Part shown: positions 35,239 to 44,571 of the stretch, piece after piece
Numbering within the stretch: the first letter of the stretch is position 1
Layout of the letters: the number at the start of each line of letters is the position of its first letter
Assembly: GCA_014191855.1 (NCBI GenBank)
Contig: BJHF01000005.1
Coordinates: forward strand, 48,941-112,940
From: Deltaproteobacteria bacterium
Lineage (GTDB): Bacteria; Myxococcota_A; UBA796; SXON01
Reading direction: 5' to 3'
DNA length: 64,000 bases
Position numbers and translations under genes: made by a program
Notes under the pieces: generated by a model
What the model was told of the DNA's origin: nothing
The model's input: the letters and a program-made list of their open reading frames with translations, nothing else
The model's database searches: none

Positions 35239-36362
35239 CCTTGCTGGTGGCGTGGTTCGCCACGGCGTGTGTGAAGCCGGCCGCGGAGCTGGAGGTGCCG
35301 GTTGAGCGCGACGACCCGGTGGCCGCAGCTTCCCCGGAGTCGGTGTTGTTCGCGGCCTTGAGCGCCGAGGATATGGGCGTGCGGGCCATTGCGGCGCAGG
35401 CGTTGGTCCGGTACCCGCCCGCGAGTCAGGCGGGCGGACTGGGGCTGGCCACCGCGCTCGACGCGAGCCCGGACGATCGCGTTCGTCTCGCGGTCATCGC
35501 CGCGCTGCGTGAACGGCTGGATGAACCGGAGGTGCAGGCCCATCTCGTCGGTGTCGCGCGTGGCGACACGGGCGCGAACCTGCGCGTGCGCGGGTACGCG
35601 GCGCTTGCCGTGACCGGCCACTTCCTCATGGGCGAACAGCCCGCATTGGAAGCCGAGATCGCCGGATTCGGACTCACCACTCCCGCTGTCGGCGAAGCGC
35701 TCGGTCTCTTGGCGGCGTCCTGGGATTCCGGGAGCGCGGAGGCGGCCGTCCGTTTGCGCGTGGTAATGACCACCGCGACGCTGCCGCTTGAACTTCCGTT
35801 CTTCGCCGCGCTGCGAGATCGCCACCTGCCCTGGTCGGTCGCGCTGGCGCACGCGGAACCTGAGGCGCGCGGGATGGTGGCCTGCGGCATGCTCGTCGCG
35901 AGCAGCCCCTCCGGCATGCCGGCGGGGCGCGTGGAAGCGGCGTCGCTGCTTCATTCCTTCGACGCGGACGTTCGGTTCGACGCGGCCGCCATTCTGCGGG
36001 ATTGCCCGGCGCCCGCCGCGGGACGGTTGCTTGCCGGGTCCGGTCGGCCTGAGGCGCGGCTCGCCCGGGTGGCGCGAGGCGAGCTACCCCCGGGGGTCGC
36101 CGCGGAGTTGCTCGCGGGGGAGCTGTGGCCCGACGCCGTTCGGGCGCTCGCCGCGCGCAGCGACGAGGCGGCTCACGCGCCCCTACGTGCTTTCGCGGCC
36201 GAGCATGGAGATCTGGAGCGCGAGGTCGTCGCCGTCGGCCTCGCCACGTCCGCTGTTTCCGGCGACGTTGCCCTGCTCCAGAGCCTCGAAACGGACGCTT
36301 CGTTGCGCACGCGGGTGGCCGCGGCGGCTGCCCGGCTCAGGCTCGCGGCGGCGCCTCGCTGA
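35235..36362 (+). CDS. HEAT-repeat lipoprotein
   Basis: A 375-residue protein with the signal TLLVAWFATAC (lipobox). The mature part has Ala/Leu/Arg helical repeats of HEAT type (VRAIAAQALVRYPPASQAGG; VRLAVIAALRERLDEPEVQA; LRVRGYAALAVTGHF). The ATG overlaps the stop of the double-FHA gene by 4 nt, so the two are coupled. It may form the periplasmic partner of the TPR regions. The 3' end overlaps pyrD by 26 nt tail to tail. Confidence 0.75.
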   Translation: MTLLVAWFATACVKPAAELEVPVERDDPVAAASPESVLFAALSAEDMGVRAIAAQALVRYPPASQAGGLGLATALDASPDDRVRLAVIAALRERLDEPEVQAHLVGVARGDTGANLRVRGYAALAVTGHFLMGEQPALEAEIAGFGLTTPAVGEALGLLAASWDSGSAEAAVRLRVVMTTATLPLELPFFAALRDRHLPWSVALAHAEPEARGMVACGMLVASSPSGMPAGRVEAASLLHSFDADVRFDAAAILRDCPAPAAGRLLAGSGRPEARLARVARGELPPGVAAELLAGELWPDAVRALAARSDEAAHAPLRAFAAEHGDLEREVVAVGLATSAVSGDVALLQSLETDASLRTRVAAAAARLRLAAAPR

Positions 36363-37395
36363 GCAGCGCCTCGAAGCTCCCCGCGGCGTGGGCCCGGGCC
36401 GCCAACTCCGCGTGGATCCCGGCCACCAAACCTGGTCCCTCGAACACCAGCGCCGTGTAGATCTGCACGGCGGCGCAGCCCATCCTCAGGTAGTCGAGCG
36501 CGTCCTCTGCCGTCGTTACCCCGCCGACGCCGATCACGGGCAGGCTTCCCGCCGCGGCGTCCAGCACCACCTGAATCCGCGATTTGGCCAGGGGCCGCAA
36601 GGGAATCCCCGAGAGCCCGCCGTACTGGTCGAGGCGCCCGGTCGTGCCCGGTCGGGTGGTCGTCGTGTTCGTGGCGATGATGCCCGCGCAGCCGGTAGCG
36701 AGCGCCACGCCGACCGCCTCCGCGAGCGCGTCGTCTTCCAGGTCGGGCGCGATCTTCAGGAATACCGGCGTTCGCCCAGCGGCGGGCACCACGGCGTCGA
36801 GCAGGTGCGCCAAAGGCTCCTTGTCCTGCAGCTCACGCAGCCCCGGAGTGTTGGGCGAAGACACGTTCACCACAAAGTAGTCGGCTTTCTCGCGGAGCGC
36901 GCCGACGCTGTTGAGGTAGTCGCCCACGGCCTCTTCGTTGGGCGTCACCTTCGATTTGCCGAGGTTCGCGCCGACCGGAACCGAGGGCCAACCGCCCCCT
37001 TCGCGGAGCCGGGCCAGGCGGGCTGACAGCGATACCGCGCCCGCGTTGTTGAAGCCCATTCGGTTGATGAGGCCCCCCTCGTCCACGAGGCGGAACAGAC
37101 GCGGCCGGGGGTTGCCCGGCTGCGCCTGCGCGGTAACGGTGCCGACCTCGATCGCCCCAAAACCCAGGGCCGCCCAGGCGGGGATGCCATCCCCGTTCTT
37201 GTCCAGTCCAGCCGCCAGCCCCACGGGCCCCCCCCACTCCAACCCCGCCACCTTCCGCCGCAAGATCGGGTCGGGTACCCGCTTCCCGGCCAGCCAAGGC
37301 ACGAGCGGCAAGCCGCGGAACACGAGCTCGTGGGCCGTCTCCGGGTCGAGCCGGAAGAGGAGCGGGCGAACGAGCCGGTAGAGGGAATCGAGCAC
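36337..37395 (-). CDS. pyrD: Dihydroorotate dehydrogenase (quinone), class 2
   Basis: It oxidises dihydroorotate to orotate in pyrimidine synthesis and passes electrons to membrane quinone. The 352 residues start with the class 2 membrane helix pair (YRLVRPLLFRLDPETAHELV). They contain GLAAGLDKNGDGIPAWAALG, GFNNAGA, the active-site Ser in VNVSSPNTPGLRELQ, and the FMN sites IATNTTTTRPG and GVGGVTTAEDALDYLRMGC. The ATG at 37395 matches homologs. Confidence 0.97.
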   Translation of the reverse strand: MLDSLYRLVRPLLFRLDPETAHELVFRGLPLVPWLAGKRVPDPILRRKVAGLEWGGPVGLAAGLDKNGDGIPAWAALGFGAIEVGTVTAQAQPGNPRPRLFRLVDEGGLINRMGFNNAGAVSLSARLARLREGGGWPSVPVGANLGKSKVTPNEEAVGDYLNSVGALREKADYFVVNVSSPNTPGLRELQDKEPLAHLLDAVVPAAGRTPVFLKIAPDLEDDALAEAVGVALATGCAGIIATNTTTTRPGTTGRLDQYGGLSGIPLRPLAKSRIQVVLDAAAGSLPVIGVGGVTTAEDALDYLRMGCAAVQIYTALVFEGPGLVAGIHAELAARAHAAGSFEALLSEAPPRA

Positions 37396-37491
37396 GGCGC
37401 CCCGGCGCTAACCACCGGGGAGGGTTCCTGCATCAAAGCCGCGCGCCCGCTGAGCGGGGAACCCGCGGGCGGGGCTACGGTCCACGGCGTC

Positions 37492-38484
37492 ATGCTCCTG
37501 TTCGCTGCCAGCTTCGTTGCCTGTGAGCCTGCGATTGCCGAGCCCCCAGCGTCGCCGCCTGCGCTCATCCGCGCCCGTTCGCCGGCGGCTCCATTTCCAG
37601 CTTCGGACGCGTTCATTTCGTTCCTCGACGCCCCGAACCCCGTGGCCGGCGGGTTCACGCCGCCGCTGGACTCGGGGTGGCGGGCGTGCGGGGAGGAGTG
37701 CTGGGAGAGCCAGGGTGAACATCCGATCCGGGCGATGGCGGCGGGTCGTGTGGCGGTCGGCACGGGTGGCGAACTCTCGCTGCGGCACAGTTGGTACGAG
37801 AATCACGAGCTTCGAGAGCTGAATATGGTGGTTTCGGGCGCGACGCCCGCGGTCGCCAACGGCATGGAGGTGCTCGGCGGTGCCCCGATCGGCCACGGTC
37901 GCCGGATCCGGCTGCAGCTCCGCGGAACTCAGGAGTCGCCGTCAGACTTTGTGGCCGCCCGAAGGGCGCTGCCCGTGCCCGCTGCGGAGCGTAGCCTCGC
38001 GCTGATCAGCCATGACGCGCGGGAGTTGCGCCTTTACCGGGAGGGCACGGAGGTGGGCCGCTTCCAGGTTGCTTTTGGCCAGGAGGCGGGGCAAAAGCTC
38101 CGGCAGGGCGACAACCGGACGCCGAAGGGGCTGTATTACGTCACCCAGAAGTCGACCGGCCCATTTGGGGGCCCCGCCGCCGCCTATTTTGGCGGCTACT
38201 GGATGCGCGTGAACTACCCGAACGCGTTTGACGCGGCGCGCGCGGTGGACGAGGGGTGGATCACGCAGGAAGAGCAGCGGTCGATCACGCGAAATTGGCG
38301 GGCAAGGCGTGAGACCACCAAACGAACCCGACTCGGTGGCGGCATCGGGCTGCACGGGTGGGCGTACGAGTGGAGTGACGACGATTCGCGGGCGCTGAGC
38401 TGGGGCTGCGTCGTGATGCACCTTTACGACGCGCCCGCCATCTATGCGGAGGTTCAAGAGGGGACGATGGTGGTGTTGTTCTGA
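37492..38484 (+). CDS. L,D-transpeptidase (YkuD domain) lipoprotein
   Basis: A 330-residue protein. The signal LLFAASFVAC gives a possible lipobox. The catalytic domain is in the C-terminal half: SHDARELRLYREGTEVGRF, TPKGLYYVTQK, and the active-site region GIGLHGWAYEWSDDDS followed by ALSWGCVVMHLYDA. His and the Cys of SWGC match the YkuD HG...SxGC pattern. These enzymes make 3-3 crosslinks or attach proteins to peptidoglycan. The ATG at 37492 lies 96 nt from the divergent pyrD start. Confidence 0.85.
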   Translation: MLLFAASFVACEPAIAEPPASPPALIRARSPAAPFPASDAFISFLDAPNPVAGGFTPPLDSGWRACGEECWESQGEHPIRAMAAGRVAVGTGGELSLRHSWYENHELRELNMVVSGATPAVANGMEVLGGAPIGHGRRIRLQLRGTQESPSDFVAARRALPVPAAERSLALISHDARELRLYREGTEVGRFQVAFGQEAGQKLRQGDNRTPKGLYYVTQKSTGPFGGPAAAYFGGYWMRVNYPNAFDAARAVDEGWITQEEQRSITRNWRARRETTKRTRLGGGIGLHGWAYEWSDDDSRALSWGCVVMHLYDAPAIYAEVQEGTMVVLF

Positions 38485-38505
38485 GTCCGCGGCCGTCGGG
38501 CGGTC

Positions 38506-39078
38506 TCAGGGCCGCGTCCGCTCCAGCAGGATCATCTCGTACACCGTGCCTTTCCCCTGCTGGACCGTAAGCTTTACGGGGGGGCCGGGAGCGTCCTTTG
38601 CGAAGTCGAAGCGGGAGGTCGTGTCGGCGGCCTCGTCGCGCACGATGTAGTGCCACACCGAGAAGGTACCCGCTGGAACCTGCACAACACCCTCCTCCCG
38701 CACCGTTGTGGCAGCCGGGAAATCGGCGTGGTGGTGGAGCTCGTCCCAGGTGTAGGTCGCGTCGCCCTCGTCCTTCAGCAGCGCGCCCTCGGCGTTGAGG
38801 CTCGTCGTGTTGATCGTGACGGTATCGGCGTTCGCGGCGACGATGCGCCACTGCTCGAAGGTCGAATCCACGCCCACCCTGCGCATTTCGAACCGGAAGG
38901 TGCAGCCGACGGCGAGCGCGCCGCGCAGCGCCTCGGTGGTGAACGGGTTTGGCGCCAACGCGCCTTCCGGCGCGGCCGTGAACGCCGGCAGCCGGTCGCC
39001 CCCGGTTTGAACCTGGAGCACCGGGGACGGATGTGCGCAGGCGAGCAGATCGACCAGGACCAGGAGGAGTGGAGCCAT
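38506..39078 (-). CDS. Putative lipoprotein, unknown
   Basis: A 190-residue protein with the signal PLLLVLVDLLAC (lipobox LLAC). The mature part is beta-rich (VGCTFRFEMRRVGVDSTFEQ; WRIVAANADTVTINTTSLNA; AGTFSVWHYIVRDE). The layout resembles proteins with a lipocalin-like or DUF3108-like barrel, but I do not assign a family. It converges with the L,D-transpeptidase and starts 29 nt from the divergent protease gene. Confidence 0.65.
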   Translation of the reverse strand: MAPLLLVLVDLLACAHPSPVLQVQTGGDRLPAFTAAPEGALAPNPFTTEALRGALAVGCTFRFEMRRVGVDSTFEQWRIVAANADTVTINTTSLNAEGALLKDEGDATYTWDELHHHADFPAATTVREEGVVQVPAGTFSVWHYIVRDEAADTTSRFDFAKDAPGPPVKLTVQQGKGTVYEMILLERTRP

Positions 39079-39107
39079 TCAGGCCGCTAACGCGGTAGGT
39101 TCCGGGC

Positions 39108-40478
39108 ATGGACCTCCACGGACCCACCTGCGGCACGCCCGAGAAGCTCGCCTGGATCGACGCGCACCCGCTCCCCAAGGCCGCGCCCCTCCCGGCGTAT
39201 GCCGACCTCGCGGTGTGCCTCGAACCCGGGGCAATCGCGCGACAAGAGCAGGTTAGCGGCAGCTATTCGAAGACGCGAGCGACAGAGCACTTCCTCATGG
39301 CCTGGGATCCTGCGAACGCGGTGCTCACCGAGGCGACCCTCAGCCTTGCGGCGGAGGCGCTGGAGCGGTCCTGGACCGTGCAGGTAGACGAAGGCGGGTG
39401 GCGCGCGCCCGATCAATCAGACGCGTGCTTCATCACGGTGGTGCTGGCCGACATGGCAGACGGCGGGAGCGGAACCGGCGGCTGGACGAACGTGAACGAA
39501 GAAGGCGGCGTTCCGTTCATGGTCATCAACACCGACTGGTTCGCCGACGGGGACGAGTGGACCACCACCCTCCTCGCCCACGAGTTCAACCACGCGAGCC
39601 AGTTCGGGTACAACCGGTTCTGGGACGAGTCCGACTGGTGGTACTGGGAGTCCACCGCGGAATGGTCCACGGAGCTGGTTTATCCGGAGGCGAACGCCTG
39701 GAATTTCAGCCTGTGGTCGTACTTCGACAATCCCGGCTTCTCGCTCGACTCCCAGCGGAAGCTCGTAAACTACGGGCATTTTACCTTCAACGTTTACCTC
39801 ACCGAACAGGTAGACCCCCAGGCGCCGCTCCTCACCTGGGAGGCGGCGACGGTGGAGACCGACCTGGCGGCGGCCGTCACGGACGCCGTGGGCGAGCCTT
39901 TCGAGGACTTGCTGCTTGGATACACCGCCCACGCCGCTTCGATGGATGTGGCCGAGCGCGACGAGTGGCTCGCAACGATGGGCTACTTCGAGGTCGAGCC
40001 ATATGCCGCGGTCATCGCGGAGTACCCATCAACGGGGGAGGCGGACGAGAAGAAGGCCCCGCAAGGCCGCGGCCAGAACTTCGTCCATCTCCGCGGCGAG
40101 CCTTCGGAGACCCTCGTGTTCGCGTTCGCGGGCGAACCGTCGGTTGGAAGTCGGGAAACGGACTGGGCGGTGACGCTCTCCACCCTCGGCGACGACGGAG
40201 CGTTCGCGCATGAGAGCTTCAATACTGAGGACGGCGCGGTTTCGGTCGACGTGGCGGGGCTGGGTCGCAGCGTTTCCGATGTGTACATCGGCGTGGTGCC
40301 GCTGAACGACTTTGGCGAGACAAGCGCCGCTTGGACCTGGGACGTGCGCACCGAGAGCGAGGCGGAGGCGGCCGCCGCCTGCGCGTGCAACGGGGGCGCG
40401 CGCCCGCTTTCGCCGATAGCGGTGGGCCTCGTCGCCGTCGTGCTTCGCCGGCGTCGCGGCGGGCGGGCGCCGCGATAG
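39108..40478 (+). CDS. Metalloprotease-like protein with MYXO-CTERM-like tail
   Basis: A 456-residue protein with the zincin motif AHEFNHASQFGY (His158, Glu159, His162) and a candidate third ligand at Glu185 in WESTAEWS. A beta-rich region of about 120 residues follows. The last 40 residues are a Cys-containing spacer, a hydrophobic helix (LSPIAVGLVAVVL) and RRRRGGRAPR, the MYXO-CTERM surface-sorting layout. No N-terminal signal peptide is present, and the frame is closed by a TAG 10 nt upstream of the ATG, which is odd for an exported protein. Confidence 0.75.
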   Translation: MDLHGPTCGTPEKLAWIDAHPLPKAAPLPAYADLAVCLEPGAIARQEQVSGSYSKTRATEHFLMAWDPANAVLTEATLSLAAEALERSWTVQVDEGGWRAPDQSDACFITVVLADMADGGSGTGGWTNVNEEGGVPFMVINTDWFADGDEWTTTLLAHEFNHASQFGYNRFWDESDWWYWESTAEWSTELVYPEANAWNFSLWSYFDNPGFSLDSQRKLVNYGHFTFNVYLTEQVDPQAPLLTWEAATVETDLAAAVTDAVGEPFEDLLLGYTAHAASMDVAERDEWLATMGYFEVEPYAAVIAEYPSTGEADEKKAPQGRGQNFVHLRGEPSETLVFAFAGEPSVGSRETDWAVTLSTLGDDGAFAHESFNTEDGAVSVDVAGLGRSVSDVYIGVVPLNDFGETSAAWTWDVRTESEAEAAAACACNGGARPLSPIAVGLVAVVLRRRRGGRAPR

Positions 40479-40499
40479 ATCGACGAATCGGGAGGCGCA

Positions 40500-41258
40500 A
40501 TGCGTCGCAAGTTCATCGTCGGCAACTGGAAGATGCACAAGGGACCGGCGGATGCGGATGCGCTCGCGGATGCGCTCAAGCGCGCGCTCGCAGGTCGCGA
40601 TGCGAGCGTGGATGTCGGCGTCGCCCCGCCCTACATCAGCTTGCCCGCCGTGGTTTCGCGTCTCAAGCACACGGGGATCCTCGTCGCGGCACAGAACCTG
40701 CACACAGAGCAGCAGGGAGCGTTCACGGGGGAGGTGAGCGGAGAGATGCTCCGGCAGGCTGGAGTCGCTTACTGCCTGGTGGGGCACAGCGAACGTCGGC
40801 AGCTCTTCGGCGACACCGATGCGATCGTGGAAAAGAAGGTTCACGCCTGCTTTCGGAGCGGCCTCCTTCCCATCCTCTGCGTCGGAGAGCTGCTCGCGGA
40901 GCGGGAGGCCGGGCAAGAGCGCGAGGTGGTGACCCGGCAGCTCGCCGCCGCGTTGGGCAAGCTGCAGGCCGATCAGGTGCCGAGCGTCACGCTCGCCTAC
41001 GAGCCGGTGTGGGCCATCGGAACGGGAAAGACCGCCTCGCCGCTCCAGGCGCAGGAGATGCATGCGACCATCCGCGGCTGGCTTGAGGAGCGTTTCCCCG
41101 CCTTCGTGGCCCGCACGACCCGGATTCAGTACGGGGGCTCGGTGAAGGGGAGCAACGCGGCGGAGCTGATGCGGATGCCCGACATCGACGGGGCGCTGGT
41201 CGGGGGCGCCAGTCTGAATGCGGAGGACTTCCTCGCGATCCTCGATGGGTGCCGGTAG
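40500..41258 (+). CDS. tpiA: Triosephosphate isomerase
   Basis: It interconverts dihydroxyacetone phosphate and glyceraldehyde-3-phosphate. The 252 residues show FIVGNWKMHK (Lys11), the catalytic His96 in GHSERR, the catalytic Glu168 in YEPVWAIGTGK, and the phosphate loops YGGSVKGSNA and LVGGASLNAEDF. GGGAGG precedes the ATG. It is separated from gap-pgk by 15 kb. secG lies just beyond on the opposite strand. Confidence 0.98.
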   Translation: MRRKFIVGNWKMHKGPADADALADALKRALAGRDASVDVGVAPPYISLPAVVSRLKHTGILVAAQNLHTEQQGAFTGEVSGEMLRQAGVAYCLVGHSERRQLFGDTDAIVEKKVHACFRSGLLPILCVGELLAEREAGQEREVVTRQLAAALGKLQADQVPSVTLAYEPVWAIGTGKTASPLQAQEMHATIRGWLEERFPAFVARTTRIQYGGSVKGSNAAELMRMPDIDGALVGGASLNAEDFLAILDGCR

Positions 41259-41593
41259 CCCGCGAAGCGACCTGAGCCTGTACAGGATCGCCGTGCAAAA
41301 CGCGGCGCCGTCACGGCGGGATCCTCGCGGGCGGACCATGGGCGCCGGTGGACACAGGAGAAAGAACCGAGATTAGCGCCGGGTCCTGCCGGCGCATTCC
41401 GTCGCCGAGCTCGCGGCGAGGCGCCGCTCGGCGGCGTCGGCCTGCACCGTCACCCGCCCGTTCATCGCCCGGTCGATCGGCCGGCGGACATCCGAAACCG
41501 TAGGGTAGCCAGCGGGAATCCTGCAGAGGCTTGCTGCGACGGCTTGGTGGTTGCCGCCGAGGCGTGGCGTGGCCGGCACGGCGGCCGAGAGGC
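41259..41593. other. Intergenic stretch without assignable gene
   Basis: About 335 nt between tpiA and the tRNA-Leu terminator. It contains several short GC-rich inverted segments. It also has a 74-codon minus-strand frame (41373-41597) with no recognisable protein, no good ribosome site, and an overlap with the terminator tail. I see no conserved core of RNase P, 6S RNA or tmRNA in either direction. Confidence 0.5.
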
Positions 41594-41632
41594 CCAAAAC
41601 GACACAGGGCCCATCGTTTCCGATGGGCCCTG
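41594..41632 (-). terminator. Terminator of the secG-tRNA-Leu transcript
   Basis: On the minus strand, CAGGGCCCATCG and CGATGGGCCCTG form a perfect 12-bp stem with a 4-nt loop, followed by TGTCGTTTT. It begins 6 nt after the tRNA-Leu 3' end, so it closes that transcript. Confidence 0.85.
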
Positions 41633-41638
41633 GTACAT

Positions 41639-41724
41639 TGGTGCGCGAGAGGGGACTTGAACCCCTACGGGGATTAACCCACTAGCACCTCAAACTAGCG
41701 CGTCTACCATTCCGCCACCCGCGC
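41639..41724 (-). tRNA. tRNA-Leu (GAG anticodon)
   Basis: The 86-nt minus-strand gene has the acceptor GCGCGGG/CTCGCGC with one G-U, discriminator A and an encoded CCA. The anticodon loop TTTGAGGT gives GAG. The variable arm is long, as in all leucine tRNAs. It lies 57 nt downstream of secG, the same neighbour relation as secG-leuU in E. coli. Confidence 0.95.
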
Positions 41725-41781
41725 GAGGCGCAAGCCATGTAGCTCCCCATCGCGCCTCGGTCAAGGCGCACGGGCCGCTTT

Positions 41782-42258
41782 CTACTGCGGTGCGCCAGGG
41801 AGCGGCGCCGCGGGGGTAGCCTCGGGCGCCGGAGCGGCCTCGGGCGCCGGCCCGGCTTCGGGCGCGGGTACCGCCTCGCCTGCGGGAGCGTCGGCCGGTG
41901 CTTCCGTCGGCGCGGGAGTGACGACCGGAGCGGTCTCCTCGGGCTTCTTTGCGCCGAAACCGGAGCCCTCGGCTCCTTCGCCCTCGGTCTTCTTGAAGCC
42001 CTCTTCTGCGCCGCCACCGGCCTGGTTGGCGCGCGTGCTCTGGTAGGCGAGCGTGATGCTCGTGACCATGAACAAGGTGGCGATGACGCCCGTGCCGCGG
42101 GTGAGGAAGTTCCCCGGACCTGAAGCACCGAAGAGCTGTGAGCCCCCTCCGCCGCCGAACGCGCTCGACATGTCAGCGCCTTTGCCCGGCTGCATCAGGA
42201 TGATGAAAACCAGGAGCAAGCTGAGGATGATGTGAAACGTGATCAGGAAGGTATGCAC
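41782..42258 (-). CDS. secG: Protein translocase subunit SecG, extended
   Basis: SecG assists SecYEG-mediated export. Two TM segments (ILSLLLVFIILMQPGKG and GVIATLFMVTSITLAYQS) flank the conserved MQPGKGADMSSAFGGG...SQLFG loop. The start is GTG. The protein has 158 residues, about twice the usual core. The extra 75 residues are a Pro/Ala/Glu tail (APTEAPADAPAGEAVPAPEA), likely cytosolic and disordered. tpiA next door and tRNA-Leu downstream are common synteny. Confidence 0.95.
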   Translation of the reverse strand: MHTFLITFHIILSLLLVFIILMQPGKGADMSSAFGGGGGSQLFGASGPGNFLTRGTGVIATLFMVTSITLAYQSTRANQAGGGAEEGFKKTEGEGAEGSGFGAKKPEETAPVVTPAPTEAPADAPAGEAVPAPEAGPAPEAAPAPEATPAAPLPGAPQ

Positions 42259-42322
42259 CCGGTCCCCACAGAGCCGAGGTTGCTAACCACGGCGGGGGTG
42301 TGCGGCCACGATCCCGCCGAAC

Positions 42323-42781
42323 CTACGCCTTAGGCCAGCGGGGGCAGGCCTCGCGCTGAAGGCAGCGCCCGTGGATCTCATGTCGGTGGGCGTGGAGCAC
42401 AAGGCCGTGCTGGGCCGCGATCTCGGACTGCCGCGACTCGATCTGCGGATCCTCGAACTCGAAGATGGTGCCGCAGTCGGAGCAGATCAAATGGTCGTGA
42501 TGTTCGTCGTCCAACGCCGGCTCATACCGCGCCTGACCGTCCCCGAAGTTGCGCTCGTGGGCGATGCCTGCGTCCACAAACAACTTGAGTGTACGATACA
42601 CGGTCGCGGCGCCCAGGCCGGGCGCGAGCACCTGCACCCGCCGAAGCAGATCCTCCACCGAAACGTGGCCGCCGGCACGCACGAATTCCTCAAGGATCGT
42701 GTCGCGCTGGCGCGTGTGCTTCATCCCCTGGTCGGCGATGAAGCGGTCGAGTCGCGCCCGGGCGCTCGGCAGCGGTTCCAT
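42323..42781 (-). CDS. Fur-family transcriptional regulator
   Basis: A 152-residue ferric-uptake-type repressor. The winged helix shows HTRQRDTILEEFVRAGGHVS and ATVYRTLKLFVDAGIAHE. The metal region shows DDEHHDHLICSDCGTIFEF, with a CxxC zinc pair and the HHDH motif, and the C-terminal CLQREACPRW carries a second Cys pair. Fur, PerR and Zur cannot be separated by eye. Its ATG overlaps the cstA stop by one base (TGATG), so the regulator is co-translated with a carbon-starvation transporter. Confidence 0.92.
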   Translation of the reverse strand: MEPLPSARARLDRFIADQGMKHTRQRDTILEEFVRAGGHVSVEDLLRRVQVLAPGLGAATVYRTLKLFVDAGIAHERNFGDGQARYEPALDDEHHDHLICSDCGTIFEFEDPQIESRQSEIAAQHGLVLHAHRHEIHGRCLQREACPRWPKA

Positions 42782-44559
42782 CACGCGAGCGTAGCCCGAG
42801 TGAGCAGCACGCGTCGGATGCGAAACGCGGTGTCGGTGGCGACGATCACGACGCAGGTCATCATCGCGAAGATGAGCCCCGCGTCGAGGTACCCCTGGAA
42901 GTTCTTCATCGGCAGGTAGGTGTGGATCGCGCTCTGGTAGCCAGCCGTGAGCGTGGTCACGGCCACAAAACAGAGGGGCGCGGCCGTTACCCATGCATAG
43001 CGCGCTCGCCCGCTGTTCACGATCACCGCCGTACCCACGCACAGGGCTACGCACGCGAGGAGCTGGTTCGCTACCCCGAACATCGGCCAGATCGTCTTCA
43101 CGTTCCCGGTGCTCAGGAAGTACGTCCATCCGGCAACGACGAGGGTCGTCGCGAGCAGAGAGCCGGGCAGCCAGTCCGTCTTGCCGAGGGGCTTCCAGGC
43201 CCGCCCGAGGAACTCCTGCACGACGAACCTGGCAACACGGGTGCCCGTGTCGATCGTGGTGAGGATGAACAGCGCCTCGAACATGATCGCGAAGTGGTAC
43301 CAGTAGCCGAGGAGCGAAGCCATGCCGGGAATGCCGGCGAAGATCTGCGCCATGCCGACGGCGAGCGACACGGCGCCGCCCGGGCGGCCCGCGATGGCTT
43401 CGCCGATCTCCGCCTCGAAGGTGGGCAGGTTCACCATGGAGAGCCCCATCTTCGTGAACGGCTCCGTCGCTACGTTGATGGCGTAGTAGTCGCCGGGCTC
43501 AAGGCACGCGGCCGCGATCAGCGCGCAGATTCCGACCAGGCCCTCGAGCAGCATCGCGCCGTAGCCGATGGCCCGAGCGTCGCGTTCGTTGCGGATCATC
43601 TTGGGCGTCGTGCCGCTCGCCACGAGGCTGTGGAAGCCAGAGATCGCCCCACACGCGATGGTGATGAACACGAACGGGAACACGGTCCCCGCGACGATGG
43701 GGCCACCGCCATGTACAAACTCGGAGAAGGCAGGCGCCTTCAGCGTCGGGTTCACCACCAGGATCCCCAGGATCAGCCCGGCGATCGTGCCGAGTTTCAT
43801 GTACGAGGACAGGTAGTCCCGGGGGCACAACAACACCCAGACCGGCAGCACGCTCGCCGTGAAGCCGTACGCCGCGAGGCACCCGATGATCGACTCTCGC
43901 GACAGCGTGAAGTACGGCGCGAGCGCGGACCGGGCCACGGGCTCCCCGAGAAACACGCACAGCACCATTCCCAAGGCGCCCGCGATGCTCGCGCCGACCA
44001 CGTCGCCCGGCCGGATCCGATGGAGATACCACCCCATTCCGAGCGCCAAAGGGATCGACATGGCGATCGTGAACGTGCCCCACGGACTGTCGAACAGCGC
44101 GTTCACCACCGCCAGGGCCAGCCCGGCCAGGGCGATCACCAGGATGAAGAGGATCGCGATCGAGGTGACCAGCCCCGAGATTGGGGACACCTCGCTGCGC
44201 GCGATCTCGGCCAGAGACTTGCCATCCCGGCGAACGGAGGCGGCGAGGATCACGAAGTCGTGCACCGCGCCGCCGAGGCACACGCCGAACAGCAGCCAAA
44301 GGTACCCGGGCATGTAGCCGAACTGCATCGCGAGCACCGGCCCGATCAGCGGACCTGCCCCGGCGATCGCGGCGAAGTGGTGGCCGAACAGCACCCATTT
44401 GTGGGTCGGGTGGTAGTCGTGACCGTCGTTGAGGCGCTCGGCCGGCGTGGGACGGTCCGCGTCGAGCACCATCACCTTCGCAGCCAGGAAGGCGCTGTAG
44501 TAGCGATAGGCGATCGCCAGGGTGGCGAGCGCGCCGAGCATGAGAACGATGGCGGGCAT
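42781..44559 (-). CDS. cstA: Carbon starvation protein CstA, peptide/pyruvate transporter family
   Basis: A 592-residue inner-membrane protein with about 16 hydrophobic segments. Family signatures are [25 protein letters not shown] and [22 protein letters not shown] in the N-terminal quarter. Later ones are [15 protein letters not shown] and [16 protein letters not shown]. CstA proteins take up peptides or pyruvate. It starts 12 nt after the MATE gene and overlaps the Fur-family gene, so the three form one transcript. Confidence 0.95.
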   Translation of the reverse strand: MPAIVLMLGALATLAIAYRYYSAFLAAKVMVLDADRPTPAERLNDGHDYHPTHKWVLFGHHFAAIAGAGPLIGPVLAMQFGYMPGYLWLLFGVCLGGAVHDFVILAASVRRDGKSLAEIARSEVSPISGLVTSIAILFILVIALAGLALAVVNALFDSPWGTFTIAMSIPLALGMGWYLHRIRPGDVVGASIAGALGMVLCVFLGEPVARSALAPYFTLSRESIIGCLAAYGFTASVLPVWVLLCPRDYLSSYMKLGTIAGLILGILVVNPTLKAPAFSEFVHGGGPIVAGTVFPFVFITIACGAISGFHSLVASGTTPKMIRNERDARAIGYGAMLLEGLVGICALIAAACLEPGDYYAINVATEPFTKMGLSMVNLPTFEAEIGEAIAGRPGGAVSLAVGMAQIFAGIPGMASLLGYWYHFAIMFEALFILTTIDTGTRVARFVVQEFLGRAWKPLGKTDWLPGSLLATTLVVAGWTYFLSTGNVKTIWPMFGVANQLLACVALCVGTAVIVNSGRARYAWVTAAPLCFVAVTTLTAGYQSAIHTYLPMKNFQGYLDAGLIFAMMTCVVIVATDTAFRIRRVLLTRATLA

Positions 44560-44571
44560 AGGGCGCCGAGT

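Noticed and set aside
41373..41597. 74-codon minus-strand open frame between tpiA and tRNA-Leu
   Set aside because: No ribosome site or recognisable protein, and it overlaps the terminator tail of the tRNA-Leu transcript.
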